A stretch of DNA of 20,737 bases from Trebonia sp030042015. Its GTDB lineage: Bacteria; Actinomycetota; Actinomycetes; Streptosporangiales; Streptosporangiaceae. Positions 7,427 through 17,271 of this stretch are shown piece after piece. The notes below the pieces were generated by a model that had not been told where the DNA came from, searched no databases, and saw only the letters and a program-made list of their open reading frames with translations. Where the stretch lies: the NCBI RefSeq assembly GCF_030042015.1, contig NZ_JASIAL010000165.1, positions 1 through 20,737 on the forward strand, given 5' to 3'. Each line of letters begins with the position of its first letter. Position 1 is the first letter of the stretch. A program made the position numbers and the translations under genes.

Positions 7427-8348
7427 GACGGGCGCGGCCGGCCTGCGGCCGCTGCTGTTTTCCATCGCCTACGGGATGACCGGATCCGTGGGCGATGCCG
7501 AGGACATCGTGCAGGACGCGTTTGTCGGCCTGACCAGGGCGCGCCAGGCGGGGACCGCGATCGCCGATCAGAAGGCGTACCTGACGACGGCGGTGACCCG
7601 GCTGGGCATCAACTACCTGAGTTCGGCGCGGGTGCGGCGGGAGACGTACGTAGGCGACTGGCTGCCCGAGCCGGTCGTCGTGCCCGCCGGCGGGGGCCAC
7701 CCCGGGCCGGCCGAGCACGCCGAGCTGGCCGACTCGCTGTCCATGGCGTTCCTCGTGCTGCTCGAGACCCTCTCGCCGGTCGAGCGGGCAGTGTTCATGC
7801 TGCGCGAGGTGTTCGGCTACGGCTACCCGGACGTGGCGCGGATTACCGGCAAGACCGAGGTGAACTGCCGGCAGATCTTCGCCCGCGCCAGGGCGCGCAT
7901 CGCCGCCGGGGGGCGGGCCCGCGACAGCGCGGCGCCTGCCCCGGCGCGGCGGGCCGAAGGCGAGGAACTCGCCCGCAGGTTCTTCGAGGCGGCCGCGGGC
8001 GGCGACATGGACGCGCTGCTCGGCATGCTCGCGCCCGACGTGGTGTTCCACGGTGACGGCGGCGGCAAGGCGCAGGCGGCCGGGAAGCCGCTGGCGGGGC
8101 GGCAGCGCGTCATGCGGCTGGTCGTCGGCCTGCTCCGCCGCAGCCGGCTCCTCGGCGTCTCGATCCGGCTTGCGTGGGTCAACGGCCAGCCGGGCGCCGT
8201 CGCTTACGACGCCGCGGGGCGCGTGGTCAGCGTGGTCGAGCTCGACGTCGCCTGCGACGTCGTGCAGGCGATCCACGCGGTGGCCAATCCCGACAAGCTC
8301 GGTCACCTCGGACCGGTCTCCGATGTGGCGCGACTGCCGCAGAGATAA
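7407..8348 (+). CDS. sigJ: ECF41 sigma factor with fused SnoaL-like domain (SigJ-like)
   Basis: 313 residues, about the length of mycobacterial SigJ. Sigma-2 covers about 11-75 (FSIAYGMTGSVGDAEDIVQD) and sigma-4 about 108-163 (LSPVERAVFMLREVFGYGY, then an HTH ending VNCRQIFARARARI). The C-terminal SnoaL/NTF2-like domain covers about 185-298. All three ECF41 signature motifs are present: WLPEP in the inter-domain linker (85-89), DGGGK (217-221) and NPDKL (294-298). In this group the C-terminal domain replaces a separate anti-sigma factor and both supports and restrains activity. The start is a GTG at 7407, inside the end of the epimerase gene, which implies translational coupling. The target promoter is very likely the one at 6432-6458. 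Confidence 0.94.
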   Translation: MPGSADETGAAGLRPLLFSIAYGMTGSVGDAEDIVQDAFVGLTRARQAGTAIADQKAYLTTAVTRLGINYLSSARVRRETYVGDWLPEPVVVPAGGGHPGPAEHAELADSLSMAFLVLLETLSPVERAVFMLREVFGYGYPDVARITGKTEVNCRQIFARARARIAAGGRARDSAAPAPARRAEGEELARRFFEAAAGGDMDALLGMLAPDVVFHGDGGGKAQAAGKPLAGRQRVMRLVVGLLRRSRLLGVSIRLAWVNGQPGAVAYDAAGRVVSVVELDVACDVVQAIHAVANPDKLGHLGPVSDVARLPQR

Positions 8349-8359
8349 CGCTGGCGTGA

Positions 8360-8491
8360 TCACCAGCCGGCGCGCATCCCGTAGGGGAACGCGGCCCCGA
8401 TCGCCTCGATCCGCCGGATCCGCCCGCCGGCCACCTTGCACCCAGGGCCGTCGCCCACAATCGCAACCGCGCATGGCTGCCTGTGGCCAGA
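8360..8491 (-). other. Possible short remnant of a coding sequence
   Basis: Between the convergent sigma factor and kinase genes, a minus-strand frame of 43 codons ends GAAFPYGMRAGW and TGA. It is bounded upstream by an in-frame TGA and has no convincing start. The segment VAGGRIRRIEAIG resembles the last strand of SnoaL/NTF2-like proteins, so this may be the tail of a lost gene of that type. The match is by eye and short; it could be chance in high-GC DNA. Confidence 0.2.
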
Positions 8492-8556
8492 ACCTCAAAG
8501 TAACGGCCGGCGTACCAGCCAAGACCGGTGCCGTGCTCTGGCTGAGCCTGGTCCGC

Positions 8557-10212
8557 CTAGTACTGCCTGGTCCAAGTCTGCGGTACGCATGTCGGGCAGC
8601 TAACATTCCCGACAAGACTGACATTTGCCGATGCATTGTTGGCGGCGACGGCGATGGTGATCTGGGCGACCCCGATCTGAGGCTCGCACGAGCCCCCGGT
8701 CGCGCCGCTCTGCCGGTACAGGTTGATGCTGCCCTGGTAGTGCCCGTCGGTGCCTGTCACTGTCCCGTCGTCTGCCCTGGCGCATTGCGGGGCGTCCGCA
8801 GTCACGATGCTCACCCTGTAGCTATCGGGGCCGGACGACGTGAAGGTGAACGTGCTACCGCTGTAATTCCACGCGCCGGCGATCGACGGCGCGGAGGGCC
8901 CGGAGCCAACTATCGTGGCGATGATCGCGGCGACGACGGCCACCACGATCACGACGGTCGCACCGGCGCCCGCGACTATCGCAGTGGCCATACCCGCGCT
9001 TGGATCATTCGGCAGGGCACGCCGCAGCAAGCGAGGGAGGCGGTTGGACCGGCTGGCGTTGCGCACGAAGCGCTGCGCCGCGGTGGTGCCGTGGCCTGAG
9101 CCGCCTGGCGCGGACTGGCCGAGATGCTCCGCATGCTCGAGATGCTCGACATGCTCAAGGTGCTCGAGATGCTCGACGTGCTCGGCATGCTCATGCTCGA
9201 GGTGCTCAAGATGTCTGAGGTGCTCAAGGTGCCTGAGGTGCTCAAGGTGTCTGAGATGCTGTTGCTGCGGATCGGGCCGGGTTTCCTTGGGGCCCCGCGA
9301 CAGGTGGACCTGCTCCACGGTGTGGCCCTGGACGGCGGGCGCCGCGCCGGACGGCCACAGGGCGGCCAGCAGCAGCGCCACCTCGCCCAGGTGCGACCGG
9401 CCGCGATCCTCCCAGTCCCGGCCGTAGCCGCCGGCGGCCACGGCGCGCAATTCCTCGGCCAGGCGGGCCGCGTTGGACGGCCGGTACAGCGGGTTCTTAG
9501 CCAGGCCGCGAGCGATCACCGGGCGCAGCTTCTCGGGTATCGGCTCCATCGGCACCGGGGCGGACCTGTGCTGGTCGTACAGTTCGGCAGCCGTTTTGCC
9601 GGCGAACGGCGCCCGCCCGGCCAGGCACTCGTAGAACGTGGCCGTGGCCGCGTACACATCCCCGGCCGGGCTGGCCGGACCACCTCCGAACTGCTCAGGC
9701 GGCGCATACGCCAGCGTCCCGGCCGGGAGCGGCCGGTCCCCCGCCCGGGCCGCGATGCCGAAATCGGTCAGCTTGCTGGCACCAGCCCCGTCGACCAGCA
9801 CGTTCTCCGGCTTGTAATCGCGGTGCACCACCCCGCGCGCATGCGCCGCCGCCAGGCCGAGCAGCGACCCCCGCAACACCACCAGCGCCGCCTCCGCCGA
9901 GGTCTTGCCCTCATGAGACAAGATCTCCCGCAGCGAGACGCCGTCGATCAGCTCCATCACGATGGCCGCACCCGACGGCGATTCGACGTACTCATATAGC
10001 CGGACCACGTTCGGGTCATCGAGTGAGGCCAGCACCCTAGCCTCAGCGCGGAACATCCCGGCGAACTCCGCGTCATCAAGCAGCACCCGGCGCAGGTACT
10101 TGATCGCCACCAAGGAGCCCGATTCGTCGTGCCGCGCCAGCACCACGTCACCGAACCCGCCCGAACCAAGCGCCCTGACCTCGCTATATCCCGGGACACC
10201 CCACTCTGCCAT
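8557..10212 (-). CDS. Transmembrane Ser/Thr protein kinase with a histidine-periodic linker
   Basis: 551 residues if started at the ATG at 10212, preferred because GGAGAGAGG lies nine bases upstream. An in-frame ATG at 10242 (ten residues longer) lacks a ribosome-binding site. The Hanks-type kinase domain (about 8-270) has the glycine loop LGSGGFGDV (15-23), Lys38, HRDYKPEN (130-137) and DFG (150-152), so it looks catalytically complete. The juxtamembrane linker holds a 46-residue repeat with His every third residue (319-364), then a basic stretch, one membrane helix (about 409-435) and a 115-residue Ser/Thr-rich extracytoplasmic domain with four Cys including CPTC. That domain is not PASTA. 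The gene lies 33 bases downstream of a proline-rich membrane protein gene, probably in one operon. The signal sensed is unknown. Confidence 0.92.
   Translation of the reverse strand: MAEWGVPGYSEVRALGSGGFGDVVLARHDESGSLVAIKYLRRVLLDDAEFAGMFRAEARVLASLDDPNVVRLYEYVESPSGAAIVMELIDGVSLREILSHEGKTSAEAALVVLRGSLLGLAAAHARGVVHRDYKPENVLVDGAGASKLTDFGIAARAGDRPLPAGTLAYAPPEQFGGGPASPAGDVYAATATFYECLAGRAPFAGKTAAELYDQHRSAPVPMEPIPEKLRPVIARGLAKNPLYRPSNAARLAEELRAVAAGGYGRDWEDRGRSHLGEVALLLAALWPSGAAPAVQGHTVEQVHLSRGPKETRPDPQQQHLRHLEHLRHLEHLRHLEHLEHEHAEHVEHLEHLEHVEHLEHAEHLGQSAPGGSGHGTTAAQRFVRNASRSNRLPRLLRRALPNDPSAGMATAIVAGAGATVVIVVAVVAAIIATIVGSGPSAPSIAGAWNYSGSTFTFTSSGPDSYRVSIVTADAPQCARADDGTVTGTDGHYQGSINLYRQSGATGGSCEPQIGVAQITIAVAANNASANVSLVGNVSCPTCVPQTWTRQY
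9121..9258 (-). repeat. In-frame tandem repeat encoding (His-x-x)n in the kinase linker
   Basis: 138 bases of imperfect 9-base units, of the type CACCTTGAG/CATCTCGAG on the coding strand, encode triplets HLE, HLR, HVE and HAE. There are 16 histidines in 46 residues, spaced every third residue except at one HE unit. The unit sequences vary at synonymous positions, suggesting age or selection on the protein rather than a very recent expansion. Confidence 0.92.
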
Positions 10213-10245
10213 CACAATCTGCCTCTCTCCAGCTGACGGCATCTG

Positions 10246-11046
10246 TCAGCAGCTGACGACCACACGAACCGACGCGGTCCCCGTGCCAGGGCCCAGCACC
10301 TGCAAGGCGACGTCCTGCACGAGGCTGCCATGGCCCTGGCCCGCCACGGCGACGGTGACGTACACCGCATCCTGCCCAGCCACCACCGACTGGCTCAGCG
10401 GCTGCGGCGCCTGCGACTGCGGCCGGAACAGCCACTGGTAAGAGACCGTCCCGGGCGACCCGTTGGTGGCGATCCGCCCCGTCACGTCGACCGCGCATCC
10501 CTCCGACACCTGCTGCGTGATGCTCACACCGGTCACCCGCAACGGAGCGTGGTGCAACCGCAGGTACAGCACCACCCCGGCGGCCGCGAGTAGGATCACG
10601 GTGAGCGCGCCGCTGGCCATCCGCCGCACCCGGCGCCGGCGCCGCGGGGGCGCCACTGGCTGCCCGGTCCGCCAGACCTCCCCGGCCGTCCGCCCGGCCC
10701 GGCCCGCAGCCGAGGAGAGGGGAACCCCCGGACCCTGCCGCACGGCTCCCCCGGGACCGGCCGCACTCACCGTCCCTCCCATGGCCGCACCGTGGCTTCC
10801 AGCAGGGGCGGTGGGAACCCGGGAGCCGTACCCGCCGGCCTCAGTCGGCGGGTACGGCCACGCCGCCTCAGTTGGCGGGTGCGGAGATATCGCCTCGGTC
10901 GGCGGGTGCGACGGGATTGCCGGGTCAGCAGGCCACGGCCGGGTGACCGGATACCGGCCCGGGGAACCGTGCGCGGTCTCCTCACCCGCACCGGGCGGAT
11001 CAGCGTCAGAAGAGCCGGATCCGCCCCCTCCGGACGACTGAGCCAT
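10246..11046 (-). CDS. Proline-rich single-pass membrane protein, kinase neighbour
   Basis: 266 residues from the ATG at 11046; an in-frame GTG at 11058 would add four residues, and neither has a strong ribosome-binding site. The family is not recognised. The N-terminal half is Gly/Pro-rich and disordered, with three 9-residue repeats ending PPTEA (48-52, 57-61, 66-70). A basic RRRRRVRR patch precedes one membrane helix (about 144-162). The outer domain (167-266) is beta-rich, has two Cys (184 and the final residue, 266) and contains VSYQWLF, reminiscent of Ig-like folds. Positive residues before the helix put the proline-rich part in the cytoplasm. It ends a few bases before the kinase gene. 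The repeated Thr residues are plausible phosphorylation targets of that kinase, which is inference from context. Confidence 0.75.
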   Translation of the reverse strand: MAQSSGGGGSGSSDADPPGAGEETAHGSPGRYPVTRPWPADPAIPSHPPTEAISPHPPTEAAWPYPPTEAGGYGSRVPTAPAGSHGAAMGGTVSAAGPGGAVRQGPGVPLSSAAGRAGRTAGEVWRTGQPVAPPRRRRRVRRMASGALTVILLAAAGVVLYLRLHHAPLRVTGVSITQQVSEGCAVDVTGRIATNGSPGTVSYQWLFRPQSQAPQPLSQSVVAGQDAVYVTVAVAGQGHGSLVQDVALQVLGPGTGTASVRVVVSC

Positions 11047-11058
11047 CAGTACGGGCAC

Positions 11059-11592
11059 TCACGCCGGTGCGCGGCGAAGCCCCGCGGATCTCTAACCCCA
11101 GCTGCCATCACCAGCAACTCCCCCACCGTCACATGACAATCCTGAAATGGCACCCCTGCGGGACGCAGTCTCTTATTAGGAAGATCCTTATCTGGTCCGC
11201 CTTAACTCATCCCAAGAATGAAGTCCCTATGTGGCGATGTCAATCCCTGCCATGCCGCGGTTATTGAATCTCTATACCGGGGCATGCAACGCACAAGACC
11301 AGTACAGAATAAATGTGCGCTCATACCGCGATGAGGAGCGCGAATATCGATCTCCCTCACATAAACTTCCGCGCCCGCTTGGCGGCGGTGGATACCTCGT
11401 CCCGGGAACCTGCATCGCCGCCGGGCACCTCTGGCCACTAGCGACAGTTATCACCGACACCGGCGCGGCCCGCACTGGGGCTGCGCGCTCTCGTTAGTGG
11501 GTGACTGCCCTTTGTGATTGCAGCGGGCAGAGATACTGGTCAGAAATTGGGTTCTTGAGCAGCCGGGGAGTTGCGCCGTGAGGGCCGCGAAC
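11059..11592. other. AT-richer intergenic region without a convincing gene
   Basis: About 530 bases with clearly lower GC than the flanks (one line counted by hand, 11161-11220, is about 47%). Short frames on both strands (for example 11202-11438 minus and 11231-11497 plus) have no recognisable family and no third-position GC bias. A weak 6-bp hairpin (11505-11510 with 11525-11530, CTGCCC/GGGCAG) lies downstream of the small gene at 11593 and could be a terminator. The promoter for the leftward 11046-8557 pair is probably here, but I cannot place it. Confidence 0.5.
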
Positions 11593-11793
11593 TCAGCGGG
11601 CCCCGACGTGCAGGACTTCTGCCATGTAGCGGTCCGCGGCCGCCGCTGCCTGCTCTGGCGCGCTCCCCCGCTGGCGCGCGTCCATGTAGGCGGCATACCA
11701 GTCCCACCAGTTGTGCGGGGCGTGGGTCTTCTCGTACGGATCGTGATGCTCGGCCGTTTCGTGGAGCAGGGCGGCCAGGGAAGCGACGTCCAT
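11593..11793 (-). CDS. Small acidic/aromatic protein of 66 residues, VOC-linked
   Basis: ATG at 11791-11793 with GGGAGG about seven bases upstream. The 66-residue product contains HETAEHHDPYEK (11-22), then NWWDWYAAYMDARQRG (28-43) and a helical end ADRYMAEVLHVGAR. I recall similar small proteins in actinobacteria, often encoded next to or fused with VOC/glyoxalase-type genes, but their function is not established. The start lies one base after the stop codon of the VOC gene, a coupled arrangement. That VOC gene is broken, yet this reading frame is intact with its own good ribosome-binding site, so it may still be made. Confidence 0.75.
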   Translation of the reverse strand: MDVASLAALLHETAEHHDPYEKTHAPHNWWDWYAAYMDARQRGSAPEQAAAAADRYMAEVLHVGAR

Positions 11794-11794
11794 C

Positions 11795-12279
11795 TCAGTC
11801 CTCCCATTCCCGGCAGGGAAGCCGCGTCTTGATCTCCTGGAGCAGCCAGCCGTTGCCATCCGGATCGCTGAACGCGGCATACGTCTGGTAGGAGCGGCCC
11901 TACGGGTCCGGGCCGCTACCCGCCCCCCGGCCGGGTGGAACACCTCGCTGACGTCGACGCCGCGGCTGGTGAGGTCCGCGCGCGCTGCGTCGATGTCGAA
12001 AACGGCCGGCAGCAGCCGCTGGGCCGAGCCAGGCTCGGCGGTGGTCAGGCCCTTGCCGAAGGAGATCGAGCACTGCGAGTGGGGCGGCGTCAGCTGGACC
12101 ACGCGGAAGTTGTCGCCGCTGGCGATGTCGGCATCCATCCGTCAGCCGAGGCCCTGGTAGAAGCGCTTGGCCCGGTCCACGTCGGAGACGGGCAACGTCA
12201 CCGCCTCGAGCTTCATGTCGACGGTCGCGGACTGCGGCGTCTCCATCGAGGTGTCACTGCGGATGTCGGTGCTGGCCAT
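11795..12279 (-). pseudogene. Broken VOC/glyoxalase-superfamily gene
   Basis: A strong GGAGG precedes the ATG at 12277-12279. The protein begins like a VOC (glyoxalase/bleomycin-resistance/dioxygenase) family member: MKLEAVTLPVSDVDRAKRFY. Codon 46, expected to be Trp in FYQGLGW, is TGA (12142-12144). The frame then continues normally (RMDADIASGDNFRVV to VFDIDAARADLTSRGVDVSE) until a frameshift near 11925-11940. The C-terminal part (GRSYQTYAAFSDPDGNGWLL, then QEIKTRL) is in another frame and is preceded by a TAG (11900-11902). Two nonsense codons plus a frameshift mean no full product can be made. The rest of the sequence is well preserved, so inactivation looks recent, or the errors are in the assembly. 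Confidence 0.87.
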
Positions 12280-12396
12280 GGTGACCTCCGTCGGCCGATT
12301 GGTCTTGGCGGCAGCGTGCCGCTTCTACTGATCCGTCGCGCCAGTGGAGTCCCTGGTCACTCCCCGGCCGGTGCCCTGGCCAGCAGTCCAGGCCGG

Positions 12397-15234
12397 CTAA
12401 GCCGATAGCGCTGCCCGTTCGAGGTTGGGCAGCGCCATGGGGAGTTCCCTGCGGGAGCTGATCCCGAGTTTGGTGAACACCTTGCGCAGGTGCCACTCGA
12501 CGGTGCGCGGGGACAGAAACAGCCGGGCGCTGATCTCCGGGTTGGTGTGCCCGTCGACGGCGAGCAGGGCGATCCTGGCCTCCTGCGGAGTCAGCTCCAC
12601 CGTCGTCTCCGCCGTCCGCTTGCGGACCGTCTCGCCGGTGGCCAGCAGCTCGAGGCGAGCGCGCTCGGCGAACCCCTCGACTCTCATCGCGGCCAGCATC
12701 TGGTGAGCGGTCCGCAGCTGCTCGCGCGCGTCGGCCCGGCGGTTCTCCCGGCGCAGCCACTCGCCGTACAGCAGGCACGCGCGTGCCAGCTCCACGCGCA
12801 CCTGCGTGCGGCCCAGTCGCTCCATCGCCGCCACGTACTCGTGCTCGGCCGCCTCCCCCTCGCTGAGCAGCGCCCGGCAGCGTGCCTCGATTCCCAGCGC
12901 CCAGTCGGTCCCGGCCGCACGGGTGACCTGTGACAGCCGTTCCACGGCGGCGGCCGCCCGGCCCGGCTGCCCGGCCCGGACTGCCGCCTCGACCAGCTCG
13001 GCCAGCGACCAGGAAGCCGGCGCGAGATCGCCGGGACATGCGCTGGCCTGTTCGGCCGCGGCCAGCGCCTCGTCGTAGTGCGACAGGCCGTTGTGGAGCA
13101 CCGCGGCCGCCCAGGCCGCGGTGCTCAGCCGTTGTCCATCGCCACCCGCGGCCGGCTCGGTGGCGGCTGCCGCGATCAGCTGGCAGGCTTCGCGGTCCCG
13201 GCCCCCCCACGCGGCAAGCAGCAGCGGGCCATCGGGCTCGCCGGCTTGCCCCGTGGCCCGGGCGACCGCCGCGGCCTGCTGCGCCAGCAGGGCGGCCTGC
13301 GCGGGTTCCCCCGCCAGCAGGTGCACGGCAACGCCGGACGCCAGCGCGGCCGGCAGCGCCCGCAGCGCGCCAGCGTCGCGGGCCAGCTGGATTAGCCGGG
13401 CCGACAGCACGGACCAGCCCTTGTCGTCCCAGATGTCGCCGCAGACCCGGCACGCCAGCGGCAGCCAGCCCAGGCCCTCGTCCAGGGGGACTTCGTGCGC
13501 ACGAAACGCGTCGAGCGCGTGCTTCAGCAGCGGCGCGGCCGCGGCATAGCCCTCGGTGACCAGCGCAGCCAGCCCGTCAAGCAGCAAGTCGCCGGCCCGC
13601 GGCGGCCGCGATCCGCACCGGGAGGCGCGGGCCGCCTCGGCGGTTGTGACCAGCGTGCCGGCCGCCTGCCTGCCGCCGCCGGCCAGCGCCGCGCTGAACG
13701 CGTCCCTGTAGGCCTGCCGCGCCAGCCCTGGATGCAGCGGCTCCAGCCGCCGTGCCGCCTTGACCAGCAGCGGCAGCCCGTCCCTGCCGTGACTGGCGCC
13801 GGCGGTCAGCTGGGCGCCAAGCAGCTCCGCCCTGGCGCGGCCGACCTCGTCAAGCGGCCCGGTCCGGGCGACGGCGAGCATGCGCCAGACCCCCTCGGCC
13901 GCGCCGGCCTGGTGCTTGGCCTGTGCCGCGGCCAGCGCCCGCCGGGCCCGTTCACCCGCGGCGGGCGTGAGCTCGGCTGCCCGTTCGCGGAACGCGGCGT
14001 CGGCGGCCAGGCCGCCGCTGGCCCGCGCGGCCGGCGCCGCGCGTTCCAGATCGCCCGCGATGTCCTCGTCGGGGCCCGGTGCCGCTTGCCCGCGATGCCA
14101 GGCCCAGCGGACAGGATCGGTGCCGGGATCGGTGGTCACCGCCAGGGCACGGTGCACAGTCCGCCGCTCCTGCGGCGAGGCGGCCCGGTAGACAGCGAAC
14201 CGGGTCAGCGGATCACGGAATCGCACCTGTCTGCCGGACTCGATGAGCCCGGCCTCGGCGGCAGGCGCCGCGGCCGCGGCCCCGACACCGAGCACACCAG
14301 CCGCCTGCCACACCAGCACCGGATCCAGCGTCGGCTCCGCCGCGGCCACCAGCAGCAGCCGCCGCGTCGCCGGCGGCAGCGGCGCCAGGCGCTGCCGCAG
14401 GCTCTCCTCGACCGGACCTGCCAGCGATGCGGCGCCTGGCAGCCCGAATCCGCCCGCCAGCTCCTCAAGGCTCAGCGCGCCAGCCAGCCCCAGGAGCACC
14501 CCGGGGTTACCCCGCGCCTCAGCCACGATCGCGTCACACACCCGCTCATCCAGCCGGCCGGGCAGGGCCGACTCCAGCAGCGCCCGGGCATCACCGTGGG
14601 CCAGCCCGCCGACTGCCAGCCCAGCCAGCCCGGCCAGCCGGCGCTCCATGTCACACGGGCGGGCCGCCAACACGGCCGCGACCGGCCCGGCCGGCAGGTG
14701 GCGGGCCACGAACGCGAGAGTCCGCGCCGAGGCCTCATCGAGCCATTGCACGTCGTCAACCACGCAGACAAGGGGCCGGTCTGCGGCTGCCTCCGACAGC
14801 AGGCTCAAGACGGCAAGCCCGGCCAGGAAGGGATCAGGCCCAGGCCCCTCGCGCAGGCCGAACGCGACGCCAAGCGCGTCTCGCCGCGGTCCGGGAAGAC
14901 CTTCCAGCCGGTCCAGGAACGGCGCGCACAGCTGATACAGCCCGGCGAACGCCAGTTCCGTCTCCGATTCGGCACCTGCCGCGCGGACGGCGCGGCACCC
15001 GTCCGCTCGCTCCAGCAGGTACTCGAGCAGCGCTGTCTTGCCGGCCCCCGCCTCGCCGCGCACGACCAGTACCTGGCCTCGTCCGGTTCGCGCGCTGGCC
15101 ACGAGCCGGTCAAGCACGTCGCACTCGCGGCGACGGCCACGCAGCCCCCGGTCGGCCGGTCCGCCCGGACACTCTGGCGACGAGATGGGCGCGTCCGGCA
15201 CGTCCATGTCTGTGGCTTGGGAAAAGGCATGCAT
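12397..15234 (-). CDS. Large ATP-binding LuxR-family (LAL-type) transcriptional regulator
   Basis: 945 residues, the usual size for LAL/MalT-like STAND regulators. The N-terminal NTPase has Walker A GEAGAGKT (60-67) and Walker B VCVVDDVQWLDE, with Asp160/161. A long alpha-helical, TPR-like middle follows. The C-terminal LuxR/GerE helix-turn-helix (about 881-935) contains LTPQEARIALLAVDGHTN, then SPRTVEWHLRKVFTKLG. The ATG at 15232-15234 has GGAGGAG nine bases upstream. Such proteins bind ATP and a small inducer and then activate nearby genes, but the ligand is not predictable. It starts 44 bases after the ftsH stop on the same strand, so it may be read through from that cluster. The frame is intact throughout. 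Confidence 0.94.
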   Translation of the reverse strand: MHAFSQATDMDVPDAPISSPECPGGPADRGLRGRRRECDVLDRLVASARTGRGQVLVVRGEAGAGKTALLEYLLERADGCRAVRAAGAESETELAFAGLYQLCAPFLDRLEGLPGPRRDALGVAFGLREGPGPDPFLAGLAVLSLLSEAAADRPLVCVVDDVQWLDEASARTLAFVARHLPAGPVAAVLAARPCDMERRLAGLAGLAVGGLAHGDARALLESALPGRLDERVCDAIVAEARGNPGVLLGLAGALSLEELAGGFGLPGAASLAGPVEESLRQRLAPLPPATRRLLLVAAAEPTLDPVLVWQAAGVLGVGAAAAAPAAEAGLIESGRQVRFRDPLTRFAVYRAASPQERRTVHRALAVTTDPGTDPVRWAWHRGQAAPGPDEDIAGDLERAAPAARASGGLAADAAFRERAAELTPAAGERARRALAAAQAKHQAGAAEGVWRMLAVARTGPLDEVGRARAELLGAQLTAGASHGRDGLPLLVKAARRLEPLHPGLARQAYRDAFSAALAGGGRQAAGTLVTTAEAARASRCGSRPPRAGDLLLDGLAALVTEGYAAAAPLLKHALDAFRAHEVPLDEGLGWLPLACRVCGDIWDDKGWSVLSARLIQLARDAGALRALPAALASGVAVHLLAGEPAQAALLAQQAAAVARATGQAGEPDGPLLLAAWGGRDREACQLIAAAATEPAAGGDGQRLSTAAWAAAVLHNGLSHYDEALAAAEQASACPGDLAPASWSLAELVEAAVRAGQPGRAAAAVERLSQVTRAAGTDWALGIEARCRALLSEGEAAEHEYVAAMERLGRTQVRVELARACLLYGEWLRRENRRADAREQLRTAHQMLAAMRVEGFAERARLELLATGETVRKRTAETTVELTPQEARIALLAVDGHTNPEISARLFLSPRTVEWHLRKVFTKLGISSRRELPMALPNLERAALSA

Positions 15235-15278
15235 GAGCGCACACTCCTCCTGACCCCGTGGCCACAGCCTAACCGGTG

Positions 15279-17261
<1,983 letters not shown>

Positions 17262-17271
17262 GGCGCCGCGG

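Noticed and set aside
9121..9258. Short direct repeats as a CRISPR-like or minisatellite array
   Set aside because: Units are 9 bases with no spacers and lie in frame inside an intact kinase gene.
9124..9999. Plus-strand frame with a Leu/Met-rich start opposite the kinase repeat
   Set aside because: It is the antisense reading of the His-periodic repeat and of conserved kinase motifs. The kinase frame carries all the recognisable motifs.
11202..11438. Minus-strand 78-codon frame in the AT-richer gap
   Set aside because: No family recognised, no ribosome-binding site, no third-position GC bias.
12142..12144. TGA in the VOC gene as a selenocysteine codon
   Set aside because: The expected residue is a Trp, and a TAG and a frameshift also interrupt the same gene. 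I saw no selenocysteine insertion hairpin or Sec machinery nearby.
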